The notes below the pieces were generated by a model. The model did not search any database and had not been told where the DNA came from. It worked only from the letters and a program-made list of their open reading frames with translations. The position numbers and the translations under genes were made by a program. A stretch of DNA of 14,016 nucleotides from Oligoflexia bacterium (GTDB lineage: Bacteria; Bdellovibrionota; Bdellovibrionia; Bdellovibrionales; UBA1609), in contig JAPPIY010000326.1 in assembly GCA_026914095.1 (NCBI GenBank), forward strand, positions 1 to 14,016, written 5' to 3'. Shown here one piece after another: positions 1 to 6,110 of the stretch (the first letter of the stretch is position 1; each line of letters begins with the position of its first letter).

Positions 1-1913
1 CATACAAATTCACATTTAGTTTAGATTTTAATTCAGAGCTTCCTTGTGAAAGATTTAAAGATGAGGTCTCTATTTCTTATTTTGAGGCTGAAGTTCATGA
101 AATAAAACCTCCTAGAATTGGACTCGCTAGAGCGAATTATGAGAGTATTGGCCCTAAGTGCACAGTTGAAGATAAAGTTATGGATAATTTTTTAAACAGA
201 AAAGAAAATAAAGAAATAAATTGGTTTGATAGATTCTTTCCTCTTTCAGAAAACAATAAGGCAATGTTTGTTCAGACAGAAATCCAAGAATCATTATCAT
301 CAAATTTTATTGCAAAAATAATAATTAAAATTGGAGAGTTTGTTCCTCTTACATCACAGCGCAAGAAAAATATTCTAAAAGCTTTTCATACCAAATCACT
401 AGCAAAGCATAAATCAATTTTCATGTATGATTATTTAGTAGGAGTAGGAACAAAAAAGTTTTTCACAAATAAAAAAATGGGATTAGGTTTGGCAACAGAT
501 GAAAATGGAATTGCATTTCCTACCGATCCAGCTCCTTTTAACAAGTTAAGCTTTGTTCGTTCTGACAGGCTTGGAAAAGGAACATTATTACACGAATTGG
601 GACACATGTTTGGGCAAATAAAAGAATTTTATAAAACAAATGCATTACAATGCCCAACTTTATCATCTAGATTAGACGATCAAACTTTTAAAAGAAACAA
701 AAAGTTTATAGAGGAATATTGTTGTTCAGCGCATGATTTAAAAATACGAAGCTCAGACGGCAGTTTTGACACAAAGTTTAAACCTTGCTATGAGTTTAAT
801 CCCTTTTTTAGTGGAAAATGGAACTATACTCATTATGACTTTAAAAATAGTCAGTATGAAACTAAACCTCAAAGCATCATGGGAAGTGGAACTGTTTCAA
901 TAAACAGAAAAGCTATGGATAGAGATACCTATATCACAGTTTTTAACCACTTATTAGATCCTTCTAAAGACCCAAAAATAACTTTAATATCTGGTATTTA
1001 TGTTAATGGAAAATTATTTGATGCTGAAGTGGATAATTATGGAGCAGGCATACTTCATCCTCTATCAGATGAAGGAGATTTGCATGTTATGTTAAAAGAT
1101 TCCTCTGATCAGATGCTAGTGGAAACGAAACTGTCAAGCTCTTTTGATTATGAAGTTTTAAGTGAAAGAGGGCGAGGAGAGCGTATCAGTGTCCCTGATT
1201 TAACTCCTATTGTGGTTGCTTTTCCTTATCAAGCCACAGCCACCAAAGCTGTCATAATGAAAGGAACAAACACTATGGTCTTTTCTAAAGATTTGCCAAC
1301 TGACAGCAAGCCAAAACATGTATTTTCCAGTAATAACTCTCATTCTACAGAGCAAAACTTCCCTATGCTAGAACACACACACAAAGTGGAGCTATTAAAA
1401 AAGAGAGCTAAAAAAGCAACCTCTTCATCCTTTACAAAGTTTATGTATAGTCCTGCTTTTGAGATAAGGTTTAGTTATAACGCTTGTAGCTACCCATTTT
1501 TAGCAAGCAACGGGATAGCTCTTCTTTTAGGAAAAAACCCGGCTAATTATACAGCTAATCGTTTAGTTAACGGAAATCAAGGAGTGAGATTTAACAATAA
1601 AGGTTTATCTGTGCATTTAGCTATGAATGACATAATTCATTTAAAAAACGGCAGGGGTCAAACTTTAGCATCAACTCCTCATGAAGTAAAAACGAACTGT
1701 AGCAAATGGAAAGTTTTAAAGCTGACTATAGATACAGCTAATAAACTAACACTCACTCAAAACGATGAGATTTTACTGAGTCATGATTTAACAATGTCTC
1801 AAATTGATGAAATAGCAAGCCAGCCGATAGGCTTTACCGCTTTTTCAAAAGAAAATGGTCAGTATAGTGTGAGACATGTAAATATAAAAGCTATTTTAGA
1901 AGAAGACATCTAG
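1..1913 (+). CDS. Zinc-metalloprotease-like protein with C-terminal lectin-like domain (5' end outside window)
   Basis: The frame is open from base 3 with no stop before the first ATG at 180, and no ribosome binding site precedes that ATG. The gene therefore very probably starts left of the window, and at least 636 codons are visible. Counting from the ATG at 180, an HELGH zinc-binding motif lies at residues 138-142 and is followed by FGQIKEFY. The Gly after the second His fits metzincin-like proteases, but the usual third His/Asp ligand position is Lys, so that ligand is unclear (a nearby Glu is possible). A SIMGSG stretch about 100 residues later resembles a Met-turn. The last ~150 residues look like an L-type lectin/ConA-like jelly roll (a NGIALLLG strand, then WKVLKLTID, then IGFTAFSKENGQ near the end). 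Such architecture suggests a secreted enzyme that binds glycans, but the signal region is not visible. Protease assignment is moderate, lectin fold moderate; substrate unknown. Confidence 0.7.
   Translation, partial: YKFTFSLDFNSELPCERFKDEVSISYFEAEVHEIKPPRIGLARANYESIGPKCTVEDKVMDNFLNRKENKEINWFDRFFPLSENNKAMFVQTEIQESLSSNFIAKIIIKIGEFVPLTSQRKKNILKAFHTKSLAKHKSIFMYDYLVGVGTKKFFTNKKMGLGLATDENGIAFPTDPAPFNKLSFVRSDRLGKGTLLHELGHMFGQIKEFYKTNALQCPTLSSRLDDQTFKRNKKFIEEYCCSAHDLKIRSSDGSFDTKFKPCYEFNPFFSGKWNYTHYDFKNSQYETKPQSIMGSGTVSINRKAMDRDTYITVFNHLLDPSKDPKITLISGIYVNGKLFDAEVDNYGAGILHPLSDEGDLHVMLKDSSDQMLVETKLSSSFDYEVLSERGRGERISVPDLTPIVVAFPYQATATKAVIMKGTNTMVFSKDLPTDSKPKHVFSSNNSHSTEQNFPMLEHTHKVELLKKRAKKATSSSFTKFMYSPAFEIRFSYNACSYPFLASNGIALLLGKNPANYTANRLVNGNQGVRFNNKGLSVHLAMNDIIHLKNGRGQTLASTPHEVKTNCSKWKVLKLTIDTANKLTLTQNDEILLSHDLTMSQIDEIASQPIGFTAFSKENGQYSVRHVNIKAILEEDI
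1656..1861 (+). repeat. Direct repeat copy A (parental) of the lectin-like domain segment
   Basis: This 206-bp stretch inside the first gene is matched by 3239-3444 with 9 mismatches and no gaps (counted by eye), the same strand, offset 1583 bp. It encodes most of the last third of the lectin-like domain. In this copy the domain continues for another 16 residues to its natural end. Confidence 0.93.
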
Positions 1914-2003
1914 TTGAGTACTAAACTAGCAAAACATAGATCAACAAAGAGAAGAATACTATTTAAAGAAGGATAAAAGTTAAAGAAATTAGGATTTCTA
2001 TCG

Positions 2004-2009
2004 TAAAAT
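2004..2009 (+). promoter_or_regulatory. Possible -10 element of the ankyrin gene
   Basis: TAAAAT sits only 8 bases before the ATG at 2018. Only a weak -35-like TTAAAG (1980-1985, 18-base spacer) precedes it. No Shine-Dalgarno lies close to the ATG; the nearest AGGA is about 24 bases away. If this is the promoter, the mRNA would be leaderless or almost so. Co-transcription from the upstream gene, 104 bases away, is the alternative. Confidence 0.25.
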
Positions 2010-2017
2010 AATAAAAA

Positions 2018-3226
2018 ATGAAACTACTTTTAATAAGCTCTCTTTTTTATAGCCTTACTTCTGAAGCTTCAAGATCAATACCAATTAAACCAAAAGCTAA
2101 CAGTCTTCATGAGGCTGTTTATAACAAAGATATAGAAAGAGTAAAAAAGCTAATAAAAGAAGGGGAGAATGTCAATATAAGAGGGGAATTGGGAGAAACT
2201 TCTTTACATTGGTTAAGAAAAGATAGTTTAGAAATAGCAAAGCTTTTAATAGACAATGGAGCGGATGTGAATGCTAAAACGGAAGATAGTTTTGGTACTG
2301 ATTTTGATGAAGATTTAATATCTATACCAGCTGGCTCTACACCTCTTCATCTTGCAATCAAAAAAAACGCTGATCAATCATTAATATCTTTCCTATTAAA
2401 ACAGAGAGCGGATGTTAATGCTGTAATTACAGATTATGGTTATGAAGGAGGTTTTACACCGCTTCATTTAGCAAGTAACGAAGGTAATTTAAAAATAGTA
2501 GCGCTTCTATTAGAAAATGGAGCGGATGTCAATGCAGGGAAAGGAACAATAGGCGTTCCTCTTCGTTATGCTAGTATGAGTCTAAAAATATCAAAAGCTT
2601 TAATAGATGCTGGTGCGGATGTTAATAGTAAGGATAGTTCAGGATATACCCCTCTCCATCAAGTAGGAACTATAAAAGTTGCAGAGCTATTATTGAAACA
2701 TGGAGCTAATATCAATGCTGAAACTAAAGATGATTCATTTGATAGAACTTTTGGATATAATACACCCTGCGATAGTGTAACTTCAGAAGAGGTAAAAAAG
2801 TTTCTCAAAGAACAAGGAGGTTTTTGTTGGAAGTTTACATTTCTGCACCAGCTTGTAATGAATAACAATGATAGAGCAGTAATCCACAGACTAAAAAAGC
2901 AAGCGGGGTTTATCAATTCATTGTTAAAAAGAAAAAGCAGAAGAGAACTCCATGCAAGAGAAAATAAATATGGAAATACCCCTTTGCATTTTGCAGAAAA
3001 TTTAGGAATAGCTAAAGCTCTGATAAAACATGGAGCGGATGTCAATGCTATTAACAACAAAGGACAAACTCCTTTTGATACGATAGACTCAGAAGAAGTT
3101 AAAAAATACCTTAAAGAAAATGGAGGCAAGTCGGGTCAAGCTCTTGAATCTAAACCAAAAGCTCAAGAATCTAAAAAAGAAAGTTTGTGGATTAAAATTA
3201 AAAACTTATTTAAAAGAGGAGGATAA
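2018..3226 (+). CDS. Ankyrin-repeat protein with probable signal peptide
   Basis: A 402-residue protein. Residues 1-17 (MKLLLISSLFYSLTSEA) look like a short Sec signal peptide, suggesting export. Ankyrin units are recognisable by TPLH and GADVNA signatures at roughly residues 28-57, 58-87, 106-137, 147-175, 177-206, 210-235, a degenerate one at 274-302, and 319-346. Two near-identical capping segments occur: residues 249-268 and 351-370 share the pattern TPxDxxxSEEVKKxLKExGG, so the protein looks like two ankyrin modules each closed by the same cap. The tail (371-402) is lysine-rich and ends in a basic, amphipathic WIKIKNLFKRGG. Ankyrin repeats mediate protein binding; exported ones often act on host proteins or as immunity partners, but no partner can be named. 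The gene lies 104 bp after the metalloprotease gene, and its end carries the ribosome binding site of the next fragment. Confidence 0.85.
   Translation: MKLLLISSLFYSLTSEASRSIPIKPKANSLHEAVYNKDIERVKKLIKEGENVNIRGELGETSLHWLRKDSLEIAKLLIDNGADVNAKTEDSFGTDFDEDLISIPAGSTPLHLAIKKNADQSLISFLLKQRADVNAVITDYGYEGGFTPLHLASNEGNLKIVALLLENGADVNAGKGTIGVPLRYASMSLKISKALIDAGADVNSKDSSGYTPLHQVGTIKVAELLLKHGANINAETKDDSFDRTFGYNTPCDSVTSEEVKKFLKEQGGFCWKFTFLHQLVMNNNDRAVIHRLKKQAGFINSLLKRKSRRELHARENKYGNTPLHFAENLGIAKALIKHGADVNAINNKGQTPFDTIDSEEVKKYLKENGGKSGQALESKPKAQESKKESLWIKIKNLFKRGG
3217..3222 (+). promoter_or_regulatory. Shine-Dalgarno of the lectin-fragment ORF, inside the ankyrin gene
   Basis: AGGAGG formed by the last codons of the ankyrin gene lies 4 bases before the ATG at 3227, and the ankyrin stop TAA abuts that ATG. 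The fragment could therefore be translated by coupling to the ankyrin gene. Confidence 0.5.
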
Positions 3227-3448
3227 ATGAAAAAGAGAGGTCAAACTTTAGCATCAACTCCGCATGAAGTAAAAACGAACTGTAGCAAATGGAAAGTTTT
3301 AAAGCTGACTATAGATACAGTTAATAAACTAACACTCACTCAAAACGATGAGATTTTACTGAGTCATGACTTAACAATGTCTCAAGTTAATGAAATAGCA
3401 AGCCAGCCAATCGGCTTTACTGCTTTTTCAAAAGAAAATGGCCAATAA
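3227..3448 (+). CDS. Truncated duplicate of the lectin-like domain (gene fragment)
   Basis: A 73-codon frame. All but its first few residues copy the lectin-like C-terminal domain of the first gene (residues RGQTLASTPHEV... through FSKENGQ). It lacks the protease, the first half of the lectin fold and the last strand, so it is unlikely to fold as a full domain. Six of the nine nucleotide differences from the parent are synonymous (changes: Ala to Val, Ile to Val, Asp to Asn), so the copy is either recent or partly constrained. Its stop codon TAA lies inside the adjoining transposase relic, meaning the frame ends by accident of the rearrangement. A good Shine-Dalgarno and direct abutment to the ankyrin stop mean it may still be translated. 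Most likely it is a remnant of a former second metalloprotease/lectin gene. Confidence 0.65.
   Translation: MKKRGQTLASTPHEVKTNCSKWKVLKLTIDTVNKLTLTQNDEILLSHDLTMSQVNEIASQPIGFTAFSKENGQ
3239..3444 (+). repeat. Direct repeat copy B of the lectin-like domain segment
   Basis: It matches 1656-1861 at 197 of 206 positions without gaps. Homology stops sharply at 3444, where the transposase relic begins, and at about 3238 on the left, next to the ankyrin stop. Direct orientation of the two copies allows deletion or duplication of the intervening ankyrin gene by homologous recombination. Confidence 0.93.
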
Positions 3449-3701
3449 AGACAATCATCTAAGGGCAGGAGAATGTGTTTGTGAAAGGCTGTTATTAAAG
3501 CCTCTTCCTCCCTACTTAGAACAGTGGAATGTGGGTTTTTAGGATCTCTTGGCGCATCATGCGCAAAATCCCGCTTTTTCCATTTAAACACCGTATTAGC
3601 GTTTATATCATATTGCTTGGCTAATTTTTTTATGCTCTTTTTACTATTTTGTATCGCTCGACGGGTTGACGGCGTTGTCGTGGCGCGTGGATGTAATCCA
3701 T
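3445..3701 (-). pseudogene. IS481-type transposase, 5' remnant (frameshifted and truncated)
   Basis: Reading on the - strand, an ATG at 3701 with GGAGG (3710-3706) starts MDYIHA. The frame is then lost by a one-base shift; from 3684 downward a second frame reads ATTTPSTRRAIQNS, then INANTVFKWKKR, PRDPKNPHSTVLSREEEAL and HILLPLDDCLY. This is the helix-turn-helix N-terminal part of a well-known integrase-type (IS481-like, DDE) transposase, whose relatives read ATTTxxxRRAIQ...STVLSxEEEAxI...LLPLDDCLYALQ. The match stops at LDDCLY, and the rest of the protein with the catalytic DDE region is absent. It is inactive. The left part of the element and any inverted repeat may lie in 3702-3790, but I cannot define the end. 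Confidence 0.82.
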
Positions 3702-3872
3702 AATTCCTCCTTTGTTCTTTCTCCTTTATATAGCAACCTATTTCTCCCTGAAACTAAACAATACTAAATTTTCAGACCCAATCCGTATAATAAAGAGGAA
3801 TCGCCAGATCTCTAAAAATGTTTTCTCTTAACAACAAACTGATAATTTCTTAAGTTTTTTTTAGAATCAATC

Positions 3873-3881
3873 TGCTAAAAT
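3873..3881 (+). promoter_or_regulatory. Candidate extended -10 promoter for the rimP operon
   Basis: TGCTAAAAT fits an extended -10 (TGn followed by TAAAAT) about 110 bases before rimP. The region upstream is a T-rich run with no clear TTGACA-like box at 16-18 bases. A second possibility is TTGCTT (3902-3907) with GATATA (3927-3932), but the 19-base spacer is poor. Confidence 0.3.
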
Positions 3882-3942
3882 AAGGATTTTAAAGGCATTT
3901 TTTGCTTGTTTTTTGCTTTTTTATTTGATATACAGCCTTGCT

Positions 3943-3970
3943 AGAGGGTCAAAAAGCCCTCTTTTTTCTT
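3943..3970 (+). terminator. Intrinsic terminator-like hairpin in the rimP leader (possible attenuator)
   Basis: AGAGGG (3943-3948) pairs with CCCTCT (3957-3962), extendable by a T-G wobble to 7 bp around a CAAAAA loop, followed by TTTTTTCTT. It ends 18 bases before the rimP ATG. It has no + strand gene to terminate nearby other than the lectin fragment 500 bp upstream. If the operon promoter lies upstream of it, the hairpin is in the 5' leader and could attenuate rimP-nusA-infB. Confidence 0.65.
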
Positions 3971-3988
3971 AATTAAAAAAGGAAAATT

Positions 3989-4483
3989 ATGGACTTTGTA
4001 AAAATTAAAGAGATAGCGGAAACAGCCAGCGAGCAAAATAACTGCCGTGTTTATGACATTTATAAACACAGGGATCGTTTGCAGGTTTTTATTGATAAAA
4101 AAAATCAGACAGTTAATTTGGAGGACTGTGAAAATGTATTTTACAGTTTGCGTTTTCTCCTTCAATCTGAACTCCCCTATCTTTTGGAAAAAAACCGTCT
4201 GGAAGTCTCCAGCCCTGGCATAGAAAAACAATTGAGAGAAAAATGGCATTTTGAAGAGTCTATTGGCAGAGCTATCCATCTCACCACTCACTCTTTGGTA
4301 AAAATTAAAGGCAAAAATAAAAACTTTCAAACTCGATCTTTTACAGCAGATTTGATTTCTGTCTCTAGCGAGGCTCTGCGCTTTAGGCGCTTAAAGTCAG
4401 AGTTTTCTGTTCTATTTTCAGAAATAAAAACCGCAAAATTAATTTTTAAACTTAAAAAAACAAACAAAAAGAGAGGTGAATGA
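3989..4483 (+). CDS. rimP: Ribosome maturation factor RimP
   Basis: RimP is a cytoplasmic factor that assists late 30S subunit assembly. The 164-residue length is typical. The N-terminal alpha/beta domain carries the family signature LEVSSPGIEKQL at residues 71-82 (family: SSPGIdRPL), and an SH3-like C-terminal domain follows (about 88-155). The start is supported by AAGGA (3979-3983) 5 bases before the ATG. It is first in the rimP-nusA-infB operon, the usual bacterial order, and its stop overlaps the nusA start, implying translational coupling. The C-terminus is lysine-rich (KLKKTNKKRGE). The E. coli metY tRNA that precedes rimP there is not present here. Confidence 0.94.
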   Translation: MDFVKIKEIAETASEQNNCRVYDIYKHRDRLQVFIDKKNQTVNLEDCENVFYSLRFLLQSELPYLLEKNRLEVSSPGIEKQLREKWHFEESIGRAIHLTTHSLVKIKGKNKNFQTRSFTADLISVSSEALRFRRLKSEFSVLFSEIKTAKLIFKLKKTNKKRGE

Positions 4484-6087
4484 TGTCTTTAGATTTTTTA
4501 TCTAATTTAAGCCAGGTGATTGGGCAGGTCAGCAAAGACAAAGGAGTCAGCCCAGCTGTTGTTATTAACTCTGTTGTGCAGGGGGTTTTATCCGCCGTGA
4601 GAAAAAAATATGGCACTTATCGCGACATTGAAGTGAAATACAACGAAGACACCGGGGAGCTAGAGCTTTTTGAGTTTAAAAAGATAGTTTCGGATGAAGA
4701 GTTTGAAGATGAATTGATAGAAATCAAATACAGCTCAGCTAAAGAGCTGGACCCTTCGGCTCATATTGGGGATCAAGTGGGAATGCGTCTGGAGTTAAAA
4801 GATTTAGGCCGTATTGACGCTCAAGCCGCTAAGCAAATTATCATTCAAAATCTTCGCAGTATTGAACATGAAATTATTTTCAATGAATTTGAAAAAAGAA
4901 AGGGAGAGATTGCAAATGGAGTGGTGAGACGGGTCGATCCTGGGATGATTGTTGTGGATTTAGACAAAACAGAAGCCTATATACCAAGGAAAGAGCAAAT
5001 CCCCGGCGAGCCGTATAAGTCTGGAGACCGCATTCAAGGTTATCTGCTAGAAGTTCGTCAAACCACAAGAGGGCCTCAAATCATTATGTCCAGGGCCCAT
5101 GAACAGTACTTGATTAAACTGTTTGAAGCCGAAGTGCCTGAAGTGAGTGAGGGAATTGTCAAAATTGTATCCGCCGCAAGAGAGCCTGGTCAAAGGGCAA
5201 AAATGTCTGTCTATAGCACAGACCCCGCAGTTCATCCTGTAGGCTCTTGTGTGGGAATTAAAGGAAGCCGCATTCAAAATATCACTCAAGAGCTAAAAGG
5301 GGAAAGAGTGGATGTCATTATATGGGAAAATGATCCGGTTCAATATATTTGCAATGCTTTAGCTCCTGCTAAAATTTCAAAAATTTTAATGGATGAAGAG
5401 GAAAAAAAGATGCAGATTATTGTCCCTGATGACCAGCTTTCTCTGGCTATTGGAAAAAAAGGGCAAAATGTCCGTTTAGCTGTTAAATTGACAGGCTGGA
5501 ATCTAAATTTAGTTTCAGAGCAAGAATCAAAACAAGCTAAAAAAGAAGCCCTGTTTAACTTATCTTTAGTTCCAGAGATGTCAGAAACAAAAGCTCAAAG
5601 TTTATTTCAATATGGTTACACTGAAGTCGAGCAGTTAGCCCAAGCCCAAGCCATTGATTTAAAACCAATCCCTGAGTTAGAAGATTCCGCCGTGGCGGAA
5701 AAGCTGATTCAGTCGGCTAAAGATTTATTGAAGAAATATGCCGATGAAGGCAAAGAGCTTCCTAAATTACAGGATGCTAAAGAAGAGAAAAAACCTCTAT
5801 CTTCCAGTTTGAAAGAACAAGCTGAAGAGATATTAAAAAGAGAGCTGGCTCAGTTGGAGGGAGACAAGTTGGAACAAACTGAAATGTCTTCCGAAGAGCA
5901 AGCGCAAGAAGGAGCCGGCGCTAAAGCCGATTCAGCAGAGCAATCTCAAGCAGAAGTCGGCAAAGCCGACTCAGCAAAGCAATCTCAAGCAGAAGCTGTC
6001 GCTAAAGCCGACTCAGAAGAGCCAACTCAAGCAGAAGCCAACAAAGCCGACTCAGAAGAGCAATCTCAAGAAGAAGTAAAGGCTTGA
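4483..6087 (+). CDS. nusA: Transcription termination/antitermination factor NusA
   Basis: NusA binds RNA polymerase and nascent RNA and tunes pausing, termination and antitermination. Domains in order (534-residue product): RNA-polymerase-binding N-domain (1-125), S1 (about 142-205), KH1 with VGIKGSRIQ (about 230-300), KH2 with LAIGKKGQNVRLA (about 305-350), and one helical repeat-like region (about 358-420). A charged low-complexity tail then carries four 13-14-residue repeats beginning KADS. Two ATGs stand in tandem at 4480 and 4483. I prefer 4483, because GAGG (4473-4476) then has a 6-base spacing and the A of the rimP TGA is shared; 4480 adds one Met and a 4-base overlap. NusA of the deltaproteobacterial type is the closest remembered match (AAREPGQRAK, CNALAPAKISKI). 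The tail is unlike standard NusA. Confidence 0.96.
   Translation: MSLDFLSNLSQVIGQVSKDKGVSPAVVINSVVQGVLSAVRKKYGTYRDIEVKYNEDTGELELFEFKKIVSDEEFEDELIEIKYSSAKELDPSAHIGDQVGMRLELKDLGRIDAQAAKQIIIQNLRSIEHEIIFNEFEKRKGEIANGVVRRVDPGMIVVDLDKTEAYIPRKEQIPGEPYKSGDRIQGYLLEVRQTTRGPQIIMSRAHEQYLIKLFEAEVPEVSEGIVKIVSAAREPGQRAKMSVYSTDPAVHPVGSCVGIKGSRIQNITQELKGERVDVIIWENDPVQYICNALAPAKISKILMDEEEKKMQIIVPDDQLSLAIGKKGQNVRLAVKLTGWNLNLVSEQESKQAKKEALFNLSLVPEMSETKAQSLFQYGYTEVEQLAQAQAIDLKPIPELEDSAVAEKLIQSAKDLLKKYADEGKELPKLQDAKEEKKPLSSSLKEQAEEILKRELAQLEGDKLEQTEMSSEEQAQEGAGAKADSAEQSQAEVGKADSAKQSQAEAVAKADSEEPTQAEANKADSEEQSQEEVKA
5923..6084 (+). repeat. Tandem repeat encoding the KADS tail of NusA
   Basis: Four imperfect units of 39 or 42 bp: 5923-5961, 5962-6003, 6004-6042, 6043-6084. 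Each begins AAAGCCGA and encodes KADSxxxxQxE followed by 2-4 variable residues. A degenerate fifth unit (EEQAQEGAGA) precedes them. All units keep the frame. Confidence 0.88.
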
Positions 6088-6096
6088 TAAATTATG

Positions 6097-6104
6097 AAGG
6101 GTGA
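6097..6104 (+). promoter_or_regulatory. Ribosome binding site deciding the infB start
   Basis: AAGGGTGA lies 6 bases before the ATG at 6111, so that ATG is preferred over a TTG two codons upstream (6105), which falls directly after the site. It lies in the 23-base gap between nusA and infB. Confidence 0.55.
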
Positions 6105-6110
6105 TTGTTT

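Larger units (their letters stand above)
3702..3988. other. Non-coding stretch: IS flank and leader of rimP-nusA-infB
   Basis: No credible gene. The left part (to about 3790) is probably upstream sequence of the relic transposase on the - strand. A perfect TATAAT occurs on the + strand at 3786-3791 but without a -35 partner. The right part holds an extended -10-like TGCTAAAAT (3873-3881), a T-rich tract, a terminator-like hairpin (3943-3970) and the rimP ribosome binding site. Confidence 0.6.

Noticed and set aside
180..182. ATG at 180 as the start of the metalloprotease gene
   Set aside because: The same frame is open upstream to base 3 with protein-like composition, and no ribosome binding site precedes the ATG.
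2659..3129. 156-codon open frame on the - strand
   Set aside because: It is antisense to the ankyrin gene, and its reading follows the complement of ankyrin repeats; no ribosome binding site or recognisable family.
3786..3791. Perfect TATAAT box upstream of rimP
   Set aside because: No -35-like hexamer at 15-19 bases and no extended -10; it sits at the edge of the decayed insertion element, so it is probably chance or belonged to that element.
3941..4330. 129-codon open frame on the - strand over rimP
   Set aside because: It lies wholly over the leader hairpin and rimP, is Phe/Ile-rich as expected from A-rich antisense, and has no family resemblance.
5923..6084. Repeat array considered as CRISPR
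   Set aside because: Units are contiguous, in-frame and protein-coding within nusA, with no unique spacers.
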